Shown here: positions 52,768 through 60,514 of the stretch, piece after piece
Layout: each line of letters opens with the position of its first letter
Position numbering within the stretch: the stretch's first letter is position 1
Source of the DNA: Pseudomonas sp. JAI120
Lineage (GTDB): Bacteria > Pseudomonadota > Gammaproteobacteria > Pseudomonadales > Pseudomonadaceae
Assembly: GCF_014207255.1 (NCBI RefSeq)
Contig: NZ_JACHCZ010000004.1
Span: 62,001-126,000 of the forward strand
DNA length: 64,000 bases
Reading direction: 5' to 3'
Notes under the pieces: generated by a model
Database searches by the model: none
What the model was told of the DNA's origin: nothing
What the model saw: the letters and a program-made list of their open reading frames with translations, nothing else
Program-made: the position numbers and the translations under genes

Positions 52768-53658
52768 GTGCTGAACAGAAGACATTTGCCCTCGATCACC
52801 GCCCTGCAGTGTTTCGAGGCCGCCACCCGCCACTTGAGCTTCACCCGCGCCGCCGAGGAGCTGAACCTCACGCAAAGCGCAGTGAGCAAACAGGTCGCGC
52901 AGCTGGAAGAACTGCTCCAGCACCTGCTGTTCCGCCGCGTACGCCGCCGCTTGCAGATGACCCCGGCGGGCGACCTGTACCTGGTGGAAGTGCGCAAGAT
53001 CCTCACGCAGGTGGAGATGTCGACCCACTACCTGCGCTCCTACGGCGGCGAGACCGAAGTGTTGCGCGTGTCCACGCCCTACACCTTTGGCGCGCGCTGG
53101 CTGGTGCCGCGCCTCAAGGGCTGGCGCCTGCGCCACCCGCAGATCCACCTGGACCTGTGCAACGAACAGGAGCCGGACGAACTGCTGCAAGGCAAGGCCG
53201 ACATGGCCTTCTACTTCGGCCAGGGCTCGCGCCCTGGCACCGAGAGCCTGAAACTGTTCAGCGAAGAGCTGGTCCCGGTGTGCGCCCCGGAAAGCCTGCC
53301 GGCGCAGCCGTTCACCGACCCCACGCAACTGAGCGACCTGGTGCTGCTGCAAAACGCCTCGCGGCCCCAGGGCTGGCATGACTGGTTTGCCGATCAGGGG
53401 TATCACACCGAGCACAGCTACCACGGCCCGCGTTTCGACACCTTTTATATGTGCATTCGTGCGGCGCAGGTGGGCTGTGGCGTGGCGCTGCTGCCGCGCT
53501 TCCTGGTGGAAGAGGAACTGGCCGACGGCAAGCTGGTGATCCCCTGGCAGCATGCGATGCCGAGCCAGGACGCGTATTACCTGGCCTATCCGGAGCATTC
53601 GGCGGAAGTGCCCAAGGTGCGGGAGTTTGTGAAGTGGATGATGGAGCAGGTTCTTTAG
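52768..53658 (+). CDS. LysR family regulator, probable controller of amaBA
   Basis: The 296-residue protein has an N-terminal winged HTH (FTRAAEELNLTQSAVSKQVA) and a LysR substrate domain of GcvA-like type (TPYTFGARWLVPRLKGW; CIRAAQVGCGVALLPRFLVE). It starts at a GTG with AAGAGG upstream. It diverges from amaB across 153 bp, so it likely regulates the pipecolate/lysine genes in response to a pathway intermediate. The ligand is inferred, not visible. Confidence 0.88.
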   Translation: MLNRRHLPSITALQCFEAATRHLSFTRAAEELNLTQSAVSKQVAQLEELLQHLLFRRVRRRLQMTPAGDLYLVEVRKILTQVEMSTHYLRSYGGETEVLRVSTPYTFGARWLVPRLKGWRLRHPQIHLDLCNEQEPDELLQGKADMAFYFGQGSRPGTESLKLFSEELVPVCAPESLPAQPFTDPTQLSDLVLLQNASRPQGWHDWFADQGYHTEHSYHGPRFDTFYMCIRAAQVGCGVALLPRFLVEEELADGKLVIPWQHAMPSQDAYYLAYPEHSAEVPKVREFVKWMMEQVL

Positions 53659-53673
53659 TGCCTGGAATACCGC

Positions 53674-53741
53674 TATCGGGAGCAAGCCCCCTCCCACATT
53701 TGAAATGCATTCCACGTGTGGGAGGGGGCTTGCTCCCGATG
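53674..53741. repeat. REPIN
   Basis: Compact pair of inverted REPs (TATCGGGAGCAAGCCCCC and GGGGGCTTGCTCCCGATG) with a central GAAATGCATTCC-like spacer, the same layout as the REPIN at 7926. It lies after the LysR gene. Confidence 0.88.
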
Positions 53742-53865
53742 AGGCCAGTGGTCTAACCGAAAAAAATCACTGGCAAAACCCTACAGGTCTATGCGCCACT
53801 AGCCCTCTTCCTTAATTGCGCGTAAAGGTCCGCCCCCATCGCCGACCTGTCTGGAGATTCCCGTT

Positions 53866-55080
53866 ATGAGCGAGAGTGTGTTTGCCGATCGCATCGTGCA
53901 GAACCTGCTCGACACCGACTTCTACAAGCTGACCATGATGCAGGCGGTGCTGCACAACTACCCCAATGTGGAAGTTGAATGGGAGTTTCGTTGCCGTAAC
54001 AGCGAAGACCTGCGCCCGTACCTGGCGGAGATCCGCTACCAGATCGAGCGCCTTGCCGAGTTGAGCCTGAGTCCGGACCAACTGGGCTTCCTGGAACGCA
54101 TCAGCTTTATGAAGCCGGATTTTTTGCGCTTCCTTGGACTGTTTCGCTTCAACCTGCGCTATGTGCAGACCGGCATCGAGAACGGCGAGCTGTTTATCCG
54201 CCTGCGCGGGCCGTGGCTGCATGTAATCCTCTTCGAAGTGCCGATGCTCGCGATCGTCAGCGAGGTGCGCAACCGCTACCGCTACCAGACCGTGATCCTC
54301 GAACAGGCCCGCGAGCAGCTGTACCGCAAGTTCGACTGGCTGACGGCCAACGCCAGCAGCGAAGAGCTGTCCGAGCTGCAAGTGGCCGACTTCGGCACGC
54401 GCCGGCGCTTCTCGTACCGCGTGCAGGAAGAAGTGGTCAGCGTGCTCAAGCATGACTTCCCCGGGCGCTTCGTCGGCACCAGCAACGTGCACCTGGCCCG
54501 CGAATTCGATATGAAGCCGCTTGGCACCATGGCCCACGAATGGATCATGGCCCACCAGCAACTCGGCCCGCGCCTGATCGACAGCCAGATCGCCGCTCTC
54601 GACTGCTGGGTCCGCGAATACCGTGGCCTGCTCGGTATCGCCCTGACCGATTGCATCACCACCGACGCTTTCCTCGGCGACTTCGACTTGTACTTCGCCA
54701 AGCTGTTCGATGGCCTGCGCCACGACTCCGGCGACCCGGTACAGTGGGCGGAAAAAGCCATCGCCCACTACCATAAGTTGGGCATCGAGCCGATGAGCAA
54801 GACCCTGGTGTTCTCCGACAGCCTGTCGCTGCCCAAGGCCCTGGAAATATTCCGGGCGCTGCGTGGTCGCATTAATGTGAGCTTCGGCATCGGCACCAAC
54901 CTGACCTGCGATATTCCAGGGGTGGAACCGATGAGCATCGTGCTTAAAATGACCGCCTGCAATGGCCAGCCCGTCGCGAAGATCTCCGATGAAGCGGGCA
55001 AGACCCACTGCACCGACCCGAATTTTGTCGCCTATTTGCGTCATGTTTTCAAAGTACCTGCCCTTTCCAGCAAGGAGTGA
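53866..55080 (+). CDS. pncB: Nicotinate phosphoribosyltransferase PncB
   Basis: PncB converts nicotinate to nicotinate mononucleotide in NAD salvage. The 404-residue protein has LLDTDFYKLTMMQAVLHNYP, WEFRCRNSEDL, the phosphoribosyl region DGLRHDSGDPVQWAEKAI and FGIGTNLTCD. Length is normal. NadE follows after 3 nt, so the two final salvage steps are cotranscribed. Confidence 0.97.
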   Translation: MSESVFADRIVQNLLDTDFYKLTMMQAVLHNYPNVEVEWEFRCRNSEDLRPYLAEIRYQIERLAELSLSPDQLGFLERISFMKPDFLRFLGLFRFNLRYVQTGIENGELFIRLRGPWLHVILFEVPMLAIVSEVRNRYRYQTVILEQAREQLYRKFDWLTANASSEELSELQVADFGTRRRFSYRVQEEVVSVLKHDFPGRFVGTSNVHLAREFDMKPLGTMAHEWIMAHQQLGPRLIDSQIAALDCWVREYRGLLGIALTDCITTDAFLGDFDLYFAKLFDGLRHDSGDPVQWAEKAIAHYHKLGIEPMSKTLVFSDSLSLPKALEIFRALRGRINVSFGIGTNLTCDIPGVEPMSIVLKMTACNGQPVAKISDEAGKTHCTDPNFVAYLRHVFKVPALSSKE

Positions 55081-55083
55081 ATC

Positions 55084-55911
55084 ATGCAAGCCGTACAGCG
55101 TGAGATTGCGCAGCAGCTCAAGGTCCAAGCACCGTTCAAGGACCAGGCCGCCCTCGAGGCCGAAGTTGCCCGGCGCGTGGCGTTTATCCAGGACTGCCTG
55201 CGCAATTCCGGGCTCAAGACATTGGTGCTGGGCATCAGCGGCGGCGTCGACTCCCTGACCGCAGGCCTCCTGGCCCAACGTGCGATACAGGAACTGCGCG
55301 CCAGCACCGGCGACGAGGCCTACCGCTTTATCGCCGTACGCCTGCCCTACGAAACCCAGTTCGATGAAATCGATGCCCAGGCGTCGGTGGATTTTATCGA
55401 CCCGGACGAGCGCCACACCGTGAACATCGGCCCGGCGGTGAAATCCCTGGCCAATGAAGTGGCGGCGTTTGAAGGCAAGGCAGCGGTGTCCCGCGACTTC
55501 GTGCTCGGCAACACCAAGGCGCGCATGCGCATGGTGGCGCAGTACACCATCGCCGGCGCGGCCAGCGGCCTGGTGATCGGCACCGACCATGCGGCGGAAG
55601 CGGTGATGGGCTTTTTCACCAAGTTCGGTGATGGCGCGTGCGACTTGGCACCGTTGAGCGGGCTGGTGAAAAATCAGGTACGCGCCATCGCGCGGTTCTT
55701 TGGAGCACCGGAGTCGTTGGTGGAGAAGGTGCCGACGGCCGACTTGGAAGACCTGTCGCCGGGCAAGCCGGATGAGGCGTCACATGGCGTGACCTATGCC
55801 GAGATCGATGCATTCCTGCACGGTGAGCCGGTGCGTGAAGAAGCGTTCCGGATTATTTGCGAGACGTACCGCAAGACCGAACACAAACGGGTGATGCCGT
55901 TTGCGCCGTGA
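55084..55911 (+). CDS. nadE: Ammonia-dependent NAD synthetase NadE
   Basis: NadE amidates deamido-NAD with ammonia. The 275-residue protein has the P-loop ATP motif LGISGGVDSLTAGLLAQRAI, the GTDHAAEAVMGFFTKFGDGA motif and KVPTADLEDLSPGKPDEA. There is no N-terminal glutaminase domain, so ammonia is the donor. Start follows AAGGAG inside the end of pncB. It converges with azurin. Confidence 0.97.
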   Translation: MQAVQREIAQQLKVQAPFKDQAALEAEVARRVAFIQDCLRNSGLKTLVLGISGGVDSLTAGLLAQRAIQELRASTGDEAYRFIAVRLPYETQFDEIDAQASVDFIDPDERHTVNIGPAVKSLANEVAAFEGKAAVSRDFVLGNTKARMRMVAQYTIAGAASGLVIGTDHAAEAVMGFFTKFGDGACDLAPLSGLVKNQVRAIARFFGAPESLVEKVPTADLEDLSPGKPDEASHGVTYAEIDAFLHGEPVREEAFRIICETYRKTEHKRVMPFAP

Positions 55912-55948
55912 GGTGGGCCAGATAGTGGTGTGTTGATTGGCAGGCAGT

Positions 55949-55971
55949 CATCGGGGGGCAAGCCCCCGATG
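55949..55971. repeat. Minimal REP palindrome lacking the TCCCACA arm
   Basis: CATCGGGGG and CCCCCGATG directly paired around a 5-nt loop. The TCCCACA ends present in other REPs are absent, as if the two outer thirds had been deleted. It lies between convergent nadE and azurin and may act as the terminator. Confidence 0.7.
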
Positions 55972-55986
55972 AACGATAACGCGGTC

Positions 55987-56433
55987 TTACTTGACGACCA
56001 CAGTGCCTTTCATCATCGAGATGTGGCCCGGGAACGAGCAGAAGAATGCGTAATCCGTACCGGCGGCCAGTTTCGATACATCGAAGGTCACCGAATCCTT
56101 CTCGCCGGCGCCAATGATCTTGGTGTGGGCGATGATGCGGTCGTCACCCTCTTTCAGGTAGTTCTTGTCGATGCCAGCGGCCATGCCGTCAGTGGCAACC
56201 GGCTGCATGTTGGCGGCGCTGGTCAGCACCCAGTTATGACCCATGACGTTTTTCGGCAAGCTGCCGGAGTGAGTCAACTCGACGGTGAACGTCTTGCAGC
56301 TCTTGTCGATCGTGATTTCCTTGGTGTTGAAGGACATCTGATCGGTGGAGTCGACGGTGACCTTGCACTCTGCAGCAAGCAACTGGCCGCTAGCCAGCGT
56401 CAGCAGGGAAACAGCAACGAGTTTGGCAAACAT
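55987..56433 (-). CDS. azu: Azurin
   Basis: Periplasmic type-1 copper electron-transfer protein. The 148-residue precursor has a signal peptide (KLVAVSLLTLASGQLLA-AE) and the blue-copper ligands: H in VMGHNWVL, and C, H and M in FFCSFPGHISMMKGTV. The ATG at 56433 is chosen; a longer frame upstream has no leader. The neighbourhood pncB-nadE-azu is conserved in pseudomonads. An ANR-box candidate lies upstream. Confidence 0.97.
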   Translation of the reverse strand: MFAKLVAVSLLTLASGQLLAAECKVTVDSTDQMSFNTKEITIDKSCKTFTVELTHSGSLPKNVMGHNWVLTSAANMQPVATDGMAAGIDKNYLKEGDDRIIAHTKIIGAGEKDSVTFDVSKLAAGTDYAFFCSFPGHISMMKGTVVVK

Positions 56434-56502
56434 GTGAATCTCCAAGGCAGGGTTTAAAAACGCGTATTGCGACAAGGGTGCCTCAAGCAGGCTGAAATTC
56501 TT

Positions 56503-56516
56503 ATGATCTGAATCAA
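56503..56516 (-). promoter_or_regulatory. ANR/FNR-box candidate upstream of azurin
   Basis: On the minus strand TTGATTCAGATCAT matches the ANR consensus TTGAT-N4-ATCAA at nine of ten positions, about 70 nt upstream of the azurin ATG. Azurin is known to be induced at low oxygen through ANR in P. aeruginosa, which supports it. Confidence 0.65.
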
Positions 56517-56620
56517 CAGATTGTATACAACTTTAGGCTATCAGACTTATCGACACAATCTACCAGCTAAAGTCGCAGCACCTGCCTATGATCGGCCCAT
56601 CACCCACTGGAGTCCGAGCC

Positions 56621-56677
56621 ATGCACCTCAACCAACTGTTCAATGGCCTTCTGGCCGCGTACGCCTGCGGTAAGTGA
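56621..56677 (+). CDS. Possible 18-codon ORF upstream of the 60-aa gene
   Basis: MHLNQLFNGLLAAYACGK begins at an ATG preceded by TGGAG and ends TGA at 56675. It resembles no protein I can name; it may be a leader peptide or a fragment of a larger gene. Low confidence. Confidence 0.2.
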   Translation: MHLNQLFNGLLAAYACGK

Positions 56678-56764
56678 AGGCCAAGCGCCCCTTGAAGCTG
56701 CTACCATGTCGTCCCAAGGCAGCTGCGCGCCGCCACCCTCACCTTCGACCCTAGAGGATCGCCC

Positions 56765-56947
56765 ATGGCCAAACCTAATTACTCCTTCGCCAAACGTCAG
56801 AGAGACTTGGCCAAGGAACAGAAGAAAGAGGAAAAGCTGCAACGCAAGAAAGCCGCGGTAGATGAAGAAGCCGGCGCACTCAACCCGGATGCTGATGGTG
56901 AAGTAACGAGCGACGAGACTGAAACACCAAAAGATCCAGCTGAATAA
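56765..56947 (+). CDS. Small charged protein, 60 aa
   Basis: MAKPNYSFAKRQRDLAKEQK starts a Lys/Glu-rich helical segment (residues 8-32) followed by an acidic tail (GEVTSDETETPKDPAE). No signal peptide, Cys or catalytic motif. It resembles a small conserved hypothetical protein of pseudomonads; a nucleic-acid- or ribosome-associated role is possible but not shown. It starts 7 nt after an AGAGGA ribosome site (CTAGAGGATCGCCC) and ends at a REP palindrome. Confidence 0.7.
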   Translation: MAKPNYSFAKRQRDLAKEQKKEEKLQRKKAAVDEEAGALNPDADGEVTSDETETPKDPAE

Positions 56948-56955
56948 TTATTTAC

Positions 56956-56983
56956 TGTAGGAGCGAGCTTGCTCGCTCCTACA
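56956..56983. repeat. Single REP palindrome overlapping a stop codon
   Basis: TGTAGGAGCGAGC and its perfect complement (13-bp arms, 2-nt loop) lie between two convergent genes. The stop codon of the minus-strand transglutaminase gene (56979-56981) is inside the right arm. Probable bidirectional terminator. Confidence 0.85.
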
Positions 56984-57869
56984 CCAGCGGCATCACCGTC
57001 ACCCGTACCTCAGGGTCATGGCTCCCTCCCCCCAGAATTACCCCACGCAACGGCGACACATCGGAGAAATCCCGGCCCCAGGCCAAGGTGATGTGCTCCA
57101 GTGCCGGCTGCACATTGTTCGTCGGATCGAAATCCACCCAGCCCGATACCGGGCAATACACCGAGACCCAGGCGTGGGACGCGTCGGCGCCGATCAGCCG
57201 TGGCTGGCCGGGCGGTGGCTGGGTGAGCAGGTAGCCGCTGATGTAACGCGCCGCCAGGCCGCGCGAGCGCAGACAGGCGAGCATCAGGTGGGCGAAGTCC
57301 TGGCACACGCCGCGGCGGCGCTCCAGCACTTCCACCAGTGGCGTGGCAACCTGGGTGGCTTCGGCATCGAAGGTGAATTCGCTGAAGATTTTTTCCATCA
57401 AGGCCTGCACACCCAATAACAAGGGCGCGCCAGGGGGAAAACAGCTTTCCGAGAACTCGACGAAGGTTTTCTTCAGGTGCACGTAGGGCGATTCGAAGCG
57501 ATAACGGCAGGCTTCAATCAACTCGGGCGACAGCGGCTGGCTGCTGTAGGTCAGGCTGTCGCGGGTCTGGTCCCAGGCGGGCGAGTGCTGGAAATCCAGC
57601 ACCGGCCGCGCCAGTACTTCCACAGTCAAACCGGCATTGACCAGCAATTCATCGTGGGGCCGTTCGAACGCCAGGCGGGTAATCGGGTTGCCGAACACGT
57701 CCAGCTCATCCCGGCGTGAAGACGGCTGCGGGCTAATATCCAGTTGCTGGTCGCTGCAACGCTGCCAGGCGCACGGCCTCGGCCATAAATGCGCCAGCTG
57801 CTGGGCCAGGGACACCGGGCTGTCGTAGTGGTAATGGGTATCGTGGAAAATCTGGTAGCGCGCACTCAT
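56979..57869 (-). CDS. Transglutaminase-like protein (BTLCP-type)
   Basis: A 296-residue protein with an N-terminal bacterial transglutaminase domain (ISARYQIFHDTHYHYDSPVS region) and a transglutaminase-like core with the triad C189 (RRGVCQDFAHLML), H232 (SHAWVSVY) and D248 (VDFDPTNN). Core enzymes of this type may be peptidases or peptide ligases; the family's substrate is unknown. Its start overlaps the stop of the upstream ATP-grasp gene by one base (TGATG), so they are translated together. Confidence 0.9.
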   Translation of the reverse strand: MSARYQIFHDTHYHYDSPVSLAQQLAHLWPRPCAWQRCSDQQLDISPQPSSRRDELDVFGNPITRLAFERPHDELLVNAGLTVEVLARPVLDFQHSPAWDQTRDSLTYSSQPLSPELIEACRYRFESPYVHLKKTFVEFSESCFPPGAPLLLGVQALMEKIFSEFTFDAEATQVATPLVEVLERRRGVCQDFAHLMLACLRSRGLAARYISGYLLTQPPPGQPRLIGADASHAWVSVYCPVSGWVDFDPTNNVQPALEHITLAWGRDFSDVSPLRGVILGGGSHDPEVRVTVMPLV

Positions 57870-60355
57870 CACACCGACACCGTTTGCTGGCTGACATCAT
57901 CCACATGGGCAAAGTGGCGCAAGGCCAGACGATCCGACACTTGCCCACTCTCATCGGCGACCGCTTGCAGCAGGTCGGCCAGGCCTTCCAGCGCGGCATG
58001 CACGCTGGATTCGCCAAACAACGGGTTCTCCAGGCAACTCAGGTCGAAACGCGCCAGGCGCTCCACCAACGGCGCCAAGCCGGCCTCCCGTGGCACACCG
58101 AAATCATCGTTAAGACGGCGCAGGGTACGGCTCACCAGTTTCAGCTGGAACAGCACCGCGTGGGGGTTCTGTTCATCCAGCAACAACAAATCCAGGACCG
58201 GAATCAGCTGCGGCACCGCCAGGTAGCGCGAGCGGTAGGTGATGCTGCTGTTGCCCAGCTCCAGCAACCACTCCAGCCCCGCCTGGTCGAACACCGCCAC
58301 GCCGCGCAGGAATGCCGCCAGGCTGCTGCTGAGAAATTGCAGACGCTCGATGCGCCGGCCCATCATCAGGAAACGCCAGCCTTCGTCGCGGGTCATGTCG
58401 TCGAGGGCAAACCCGGACAGCGCCGCCAGGGACATCACCAGGCGGTTGAGGAAATCCAGCAACTCACCAAAATCCGGGCTTTCGCTTTCCAGCTCCAGGG
58501 CTTCACGCTGCAGCTCCACCAGGGCCTGCCAGTTCTCACGGGACAACTTGCCGCGCACCTGGGACGCCGCCCACTGCAAGCGTTGCAGGTTGGCGCGCAG
58601 GCTCGACGGCCAATCATCACCGAGCAAGGCCGCCTGCAAACGCTCGGGCAACTCGCCCTCCTCCGGCAGCAGGCGCAGGTTTTCACCCAACTCGACCGCC
58701 GCCTGCAACGCCAGTGGGTCATCGCCGTCGACATAACGCGCCAGCACGATCCGCAGCCAGCGGGCGCTGTTGTCGCAGCGTTCGCAGTAACGGCCGAACC
58801 AGAACAGGTTTTCCACCACGCGGGACGGCAGATAAGGGTCGCGGCGCACCAGGTCATGCGCACTAATCGCGCGCTGGGCGCGCCAATGCTCGCCACCGGT
58901 GGCACGTTCGCCCAGCACCCAGGTGTCCTTGCTGGCGCCGCCGCGTTGCATCGACACCACTTCGGCATCGGCATCGGCCGCCACGCGGGTCAGGCCGCCG
59001 GGCAGTACACGGTAGCCCTCCGCGCTGGCCACGGCATACACGCGCATGCCGATGGCGCGGTGTTGCAAGTGATCATCCACGGTGTGCCACACCGGTGCCT
59101 GGGACAGTTGCGCCAGCTCCTGGGCGACGTAGGCGTACGGCCGAGCACGCATGCGTTCGGCCAGGGCCTGGCGTTGTTCGTCGCTCAAGTCGCGACCGAA
59201 TACCGGCGTGAAACTTTGCGACGGGAACGCGGGTTTGATCAGCAGTTCGGGCAGCTTCTCCAGGGCCTCGGCGAGCACCGGCGCCTCACCGCACCACCAG
59301 GTGGCGATGGACGGCAGGATCAACTCTTCGCCAAACAGGAACTGGTTGATCTTGGGCAGAAAGCCGAGCAATCCGGGGGACTCCAGCACGCCGCTGCCCA
59401 GGGCATTGGCCACCAGCACATTGCCCTGGCGCGCGGCGTCGAGCAGCCCGGGTACGCCGAGAGCGGAGTCGGTGCGCAGCTCCAGCGGGTCGCAGAAGTC
59501 GTCATCGAGGCGACGCATGATCGCGTGCACCCGACGCAGGCCACTCAGGGTTTTCAGGAACACCGTGCTGTCGCGTACCGTGAGGTCGCCGCCTTCCACC
59601 AACGGGTAGCCGAGCTGGCGCGCGAGGTACAGGTGTTCGAAATAGCTCTCGTTGAAACGCCCAGGGGTGAGCAGCACGATCAGCGGTGGCTGGTCATCGC
59701 TCGGTGCCTGGCGGGCCAGGGTTTCCTGAAGCGTGCGGAAGAAACCGGTGAGGTGCTGCACCTGCAGATCACGGTACAGGTCCGGGAAAGCGCGGGACAC
59801 GATGGTACGGTTTTCCAACGCATAACCGGCGCCCGAAGGCGCCTGCGTCCGGTCGGCGGTGACCCACCAGCGGCCATCCGGGGTACGCGCCAGGTCCACC
59901 GCATACAGGTGCAGAAACGCACCGTCAGGCGGTTGGATGCCCTGGCACGGCCACAGGAAATTGTTATGCCCGAACACCAGCTCGGCCGGTAGCAGGCCTT
60001 CCTTGATCAAACGTTGCGGCCCGTAGAGGTCCGCCAGTACGGCGTTGAGCAAGCGCGCACGCTGGGCGATACCGGCTGACAGCTGCTGCCATTCATCGGC
60101 CGCCAGCACATGGGGCAGCAGGTCCAGTTCCCACGGGCGATCGGCGCCCTTGGGGTCGGCGTAGACGTTATAGGTCACGCCGTTTTCCTGGATCTGCCGG
60201 GTCAGCAGCGCCTGGCGCTGGGCCAGTTGCGCGGGCGTGCTGCGTTGCAGGTGATCAAGCAAGCGCTGCCAATGGGCGCGCACCGCGCCACTGTCGTCCA
60301 GCAGTTCGTGATAAGTACCCGCGGTCAGCGGGTATTGGTCGAGCAAGTCGGGCAT
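57869..60355 (-). CDS. Circularly permuted ATP-grasp / alpha-E fusion protein
   Basis: The 828-residue protein joins a circularly permuted ATP-grasp domain (N-terminal ~480 residues: GVTYNVYADPKGADRPWELD, ALENRTIVSRAFPDLYRDLQ, PLVEGGDLTVRD, ALGSGVLESPGLLGFLP) to a C-terminal alpha-E domain (residues ~520-820: LPSRVVENLFWFGRYCERCD, SSITYRSRYLAVPQLIPVLD). The same domains occur as separate genes in other bacteria and are linked to transglutaminase-like proteins, in a putative peptide-synthesis or modification system. The fusion is normal in pseudomonads. It lies between two transglutaminase genes here. Confidence 0.93.
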   Translation of the reverse strand: MPDLLDQYPLTAGTYHELLDDSGAVRAHWQRLLDHLQRSTPAQLAQRQALLTRQIQENGVTYNVYADPKGADRPWELDLLPHVLAADEWQQLSAGIAQRARLLNAVLADLYGPQRLIKEGLLPAELVFGHNNFLWPCQGIQPPDGAFLHLYAVDLARTPDGRWWVTADRTQAPSGAGYALENRTIVSRAFPDLYRDLQVQHLTGFFRTLQETLARQAPSDDQPPLIVLLTPGRFNESYFEHLYLARQLGYPLVEGGDLTVRDSTVFLKTLSGLRRVHAIMRRLDDDFCDPLELRTDSALGVPGLLDAARQGNVLVANALGSGVLESPGLLGFLPKINQFLFGEELILPSIATWWCGEAPVLAEALEKLPELLIKPAFPSQSFTPVFGRDLSDEQRQALAERMRARPYAYVAQELAQLSQAPVWHTVDDHLQHRAIGMRVYAVASAEGYRVLPGGLTRVAADADAEVVSMQRGGASKDTWVLGERATGGEHWRAQRAISAHDLVRRDPYLPSRVVENLFWFGRYCERCDNSARWLRIVLARYVDGDDPLALQAAVELGENLRLLPEEGELPERLQAALLGDDWPSSLRANLQRLQWAASQVRGKLSRENWQALVELQREALELESESPDFGELLDFLNRLVMSLAALSGFALDDMTRDEGWRFLMMGRRIERLQFLSSSLAAFLRGVAVFDQAGLEWLLELGNSSITYRSRYLAVPQLIPVLDLLLLDEQNPHAVLFQLKLVSRTLRRLNDDFGVPREAGLAPLVERLARFDLSCLENPLFGESSVHAALEGLADLLQAVADESGQVSDRLALRHFAHVDDVSQQTVSV

Positions 60356-60412
60356 GGAACGCTCGGCAGAGGCAAAGGGGCTCAGATTAACCTAACAAAC
60401 ACTGCAAATCCT

Positions 60413-60502
60413 CGTGGGAGGGAGCTTGTTCCCGATCGCGGTGGGTCAGTCAACCTATGTATCGGCTGATTCACCGTAATCGGGAGCAAGCGCCCTCCCA
60501 CA
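60413..60502. repeat. REPIN
   Basis: GTGGGAGGGAGCTTGTTCCC and a diverged inverted partner (CGGGAGCAAGCGCCCTCCCA), about 40 nt apart with TCAGTCAAC...GGCTGATTCACC between, separating the ATP-grasp gene from the DUF2126 gene. Confidence 0.82.
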
Positions 60503-60514
60503 TTTGGATCGCAT

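Larger units (their letters stand above)
56434..56764. other. Gap between azurin and the 60-aa gene
   Basis: About 330 bp holding the azurin promoter with its ANR-box candidate and a possible 18-codon ORF. Nothing else is supported. Confidence 0.45.

Noticed and set aside
57884..59992. A 700-codon plus-strand frame
   Set aside because: Antisense to the ATP-grasp/alpha-E gene and compositionally typical of a shadow frame.
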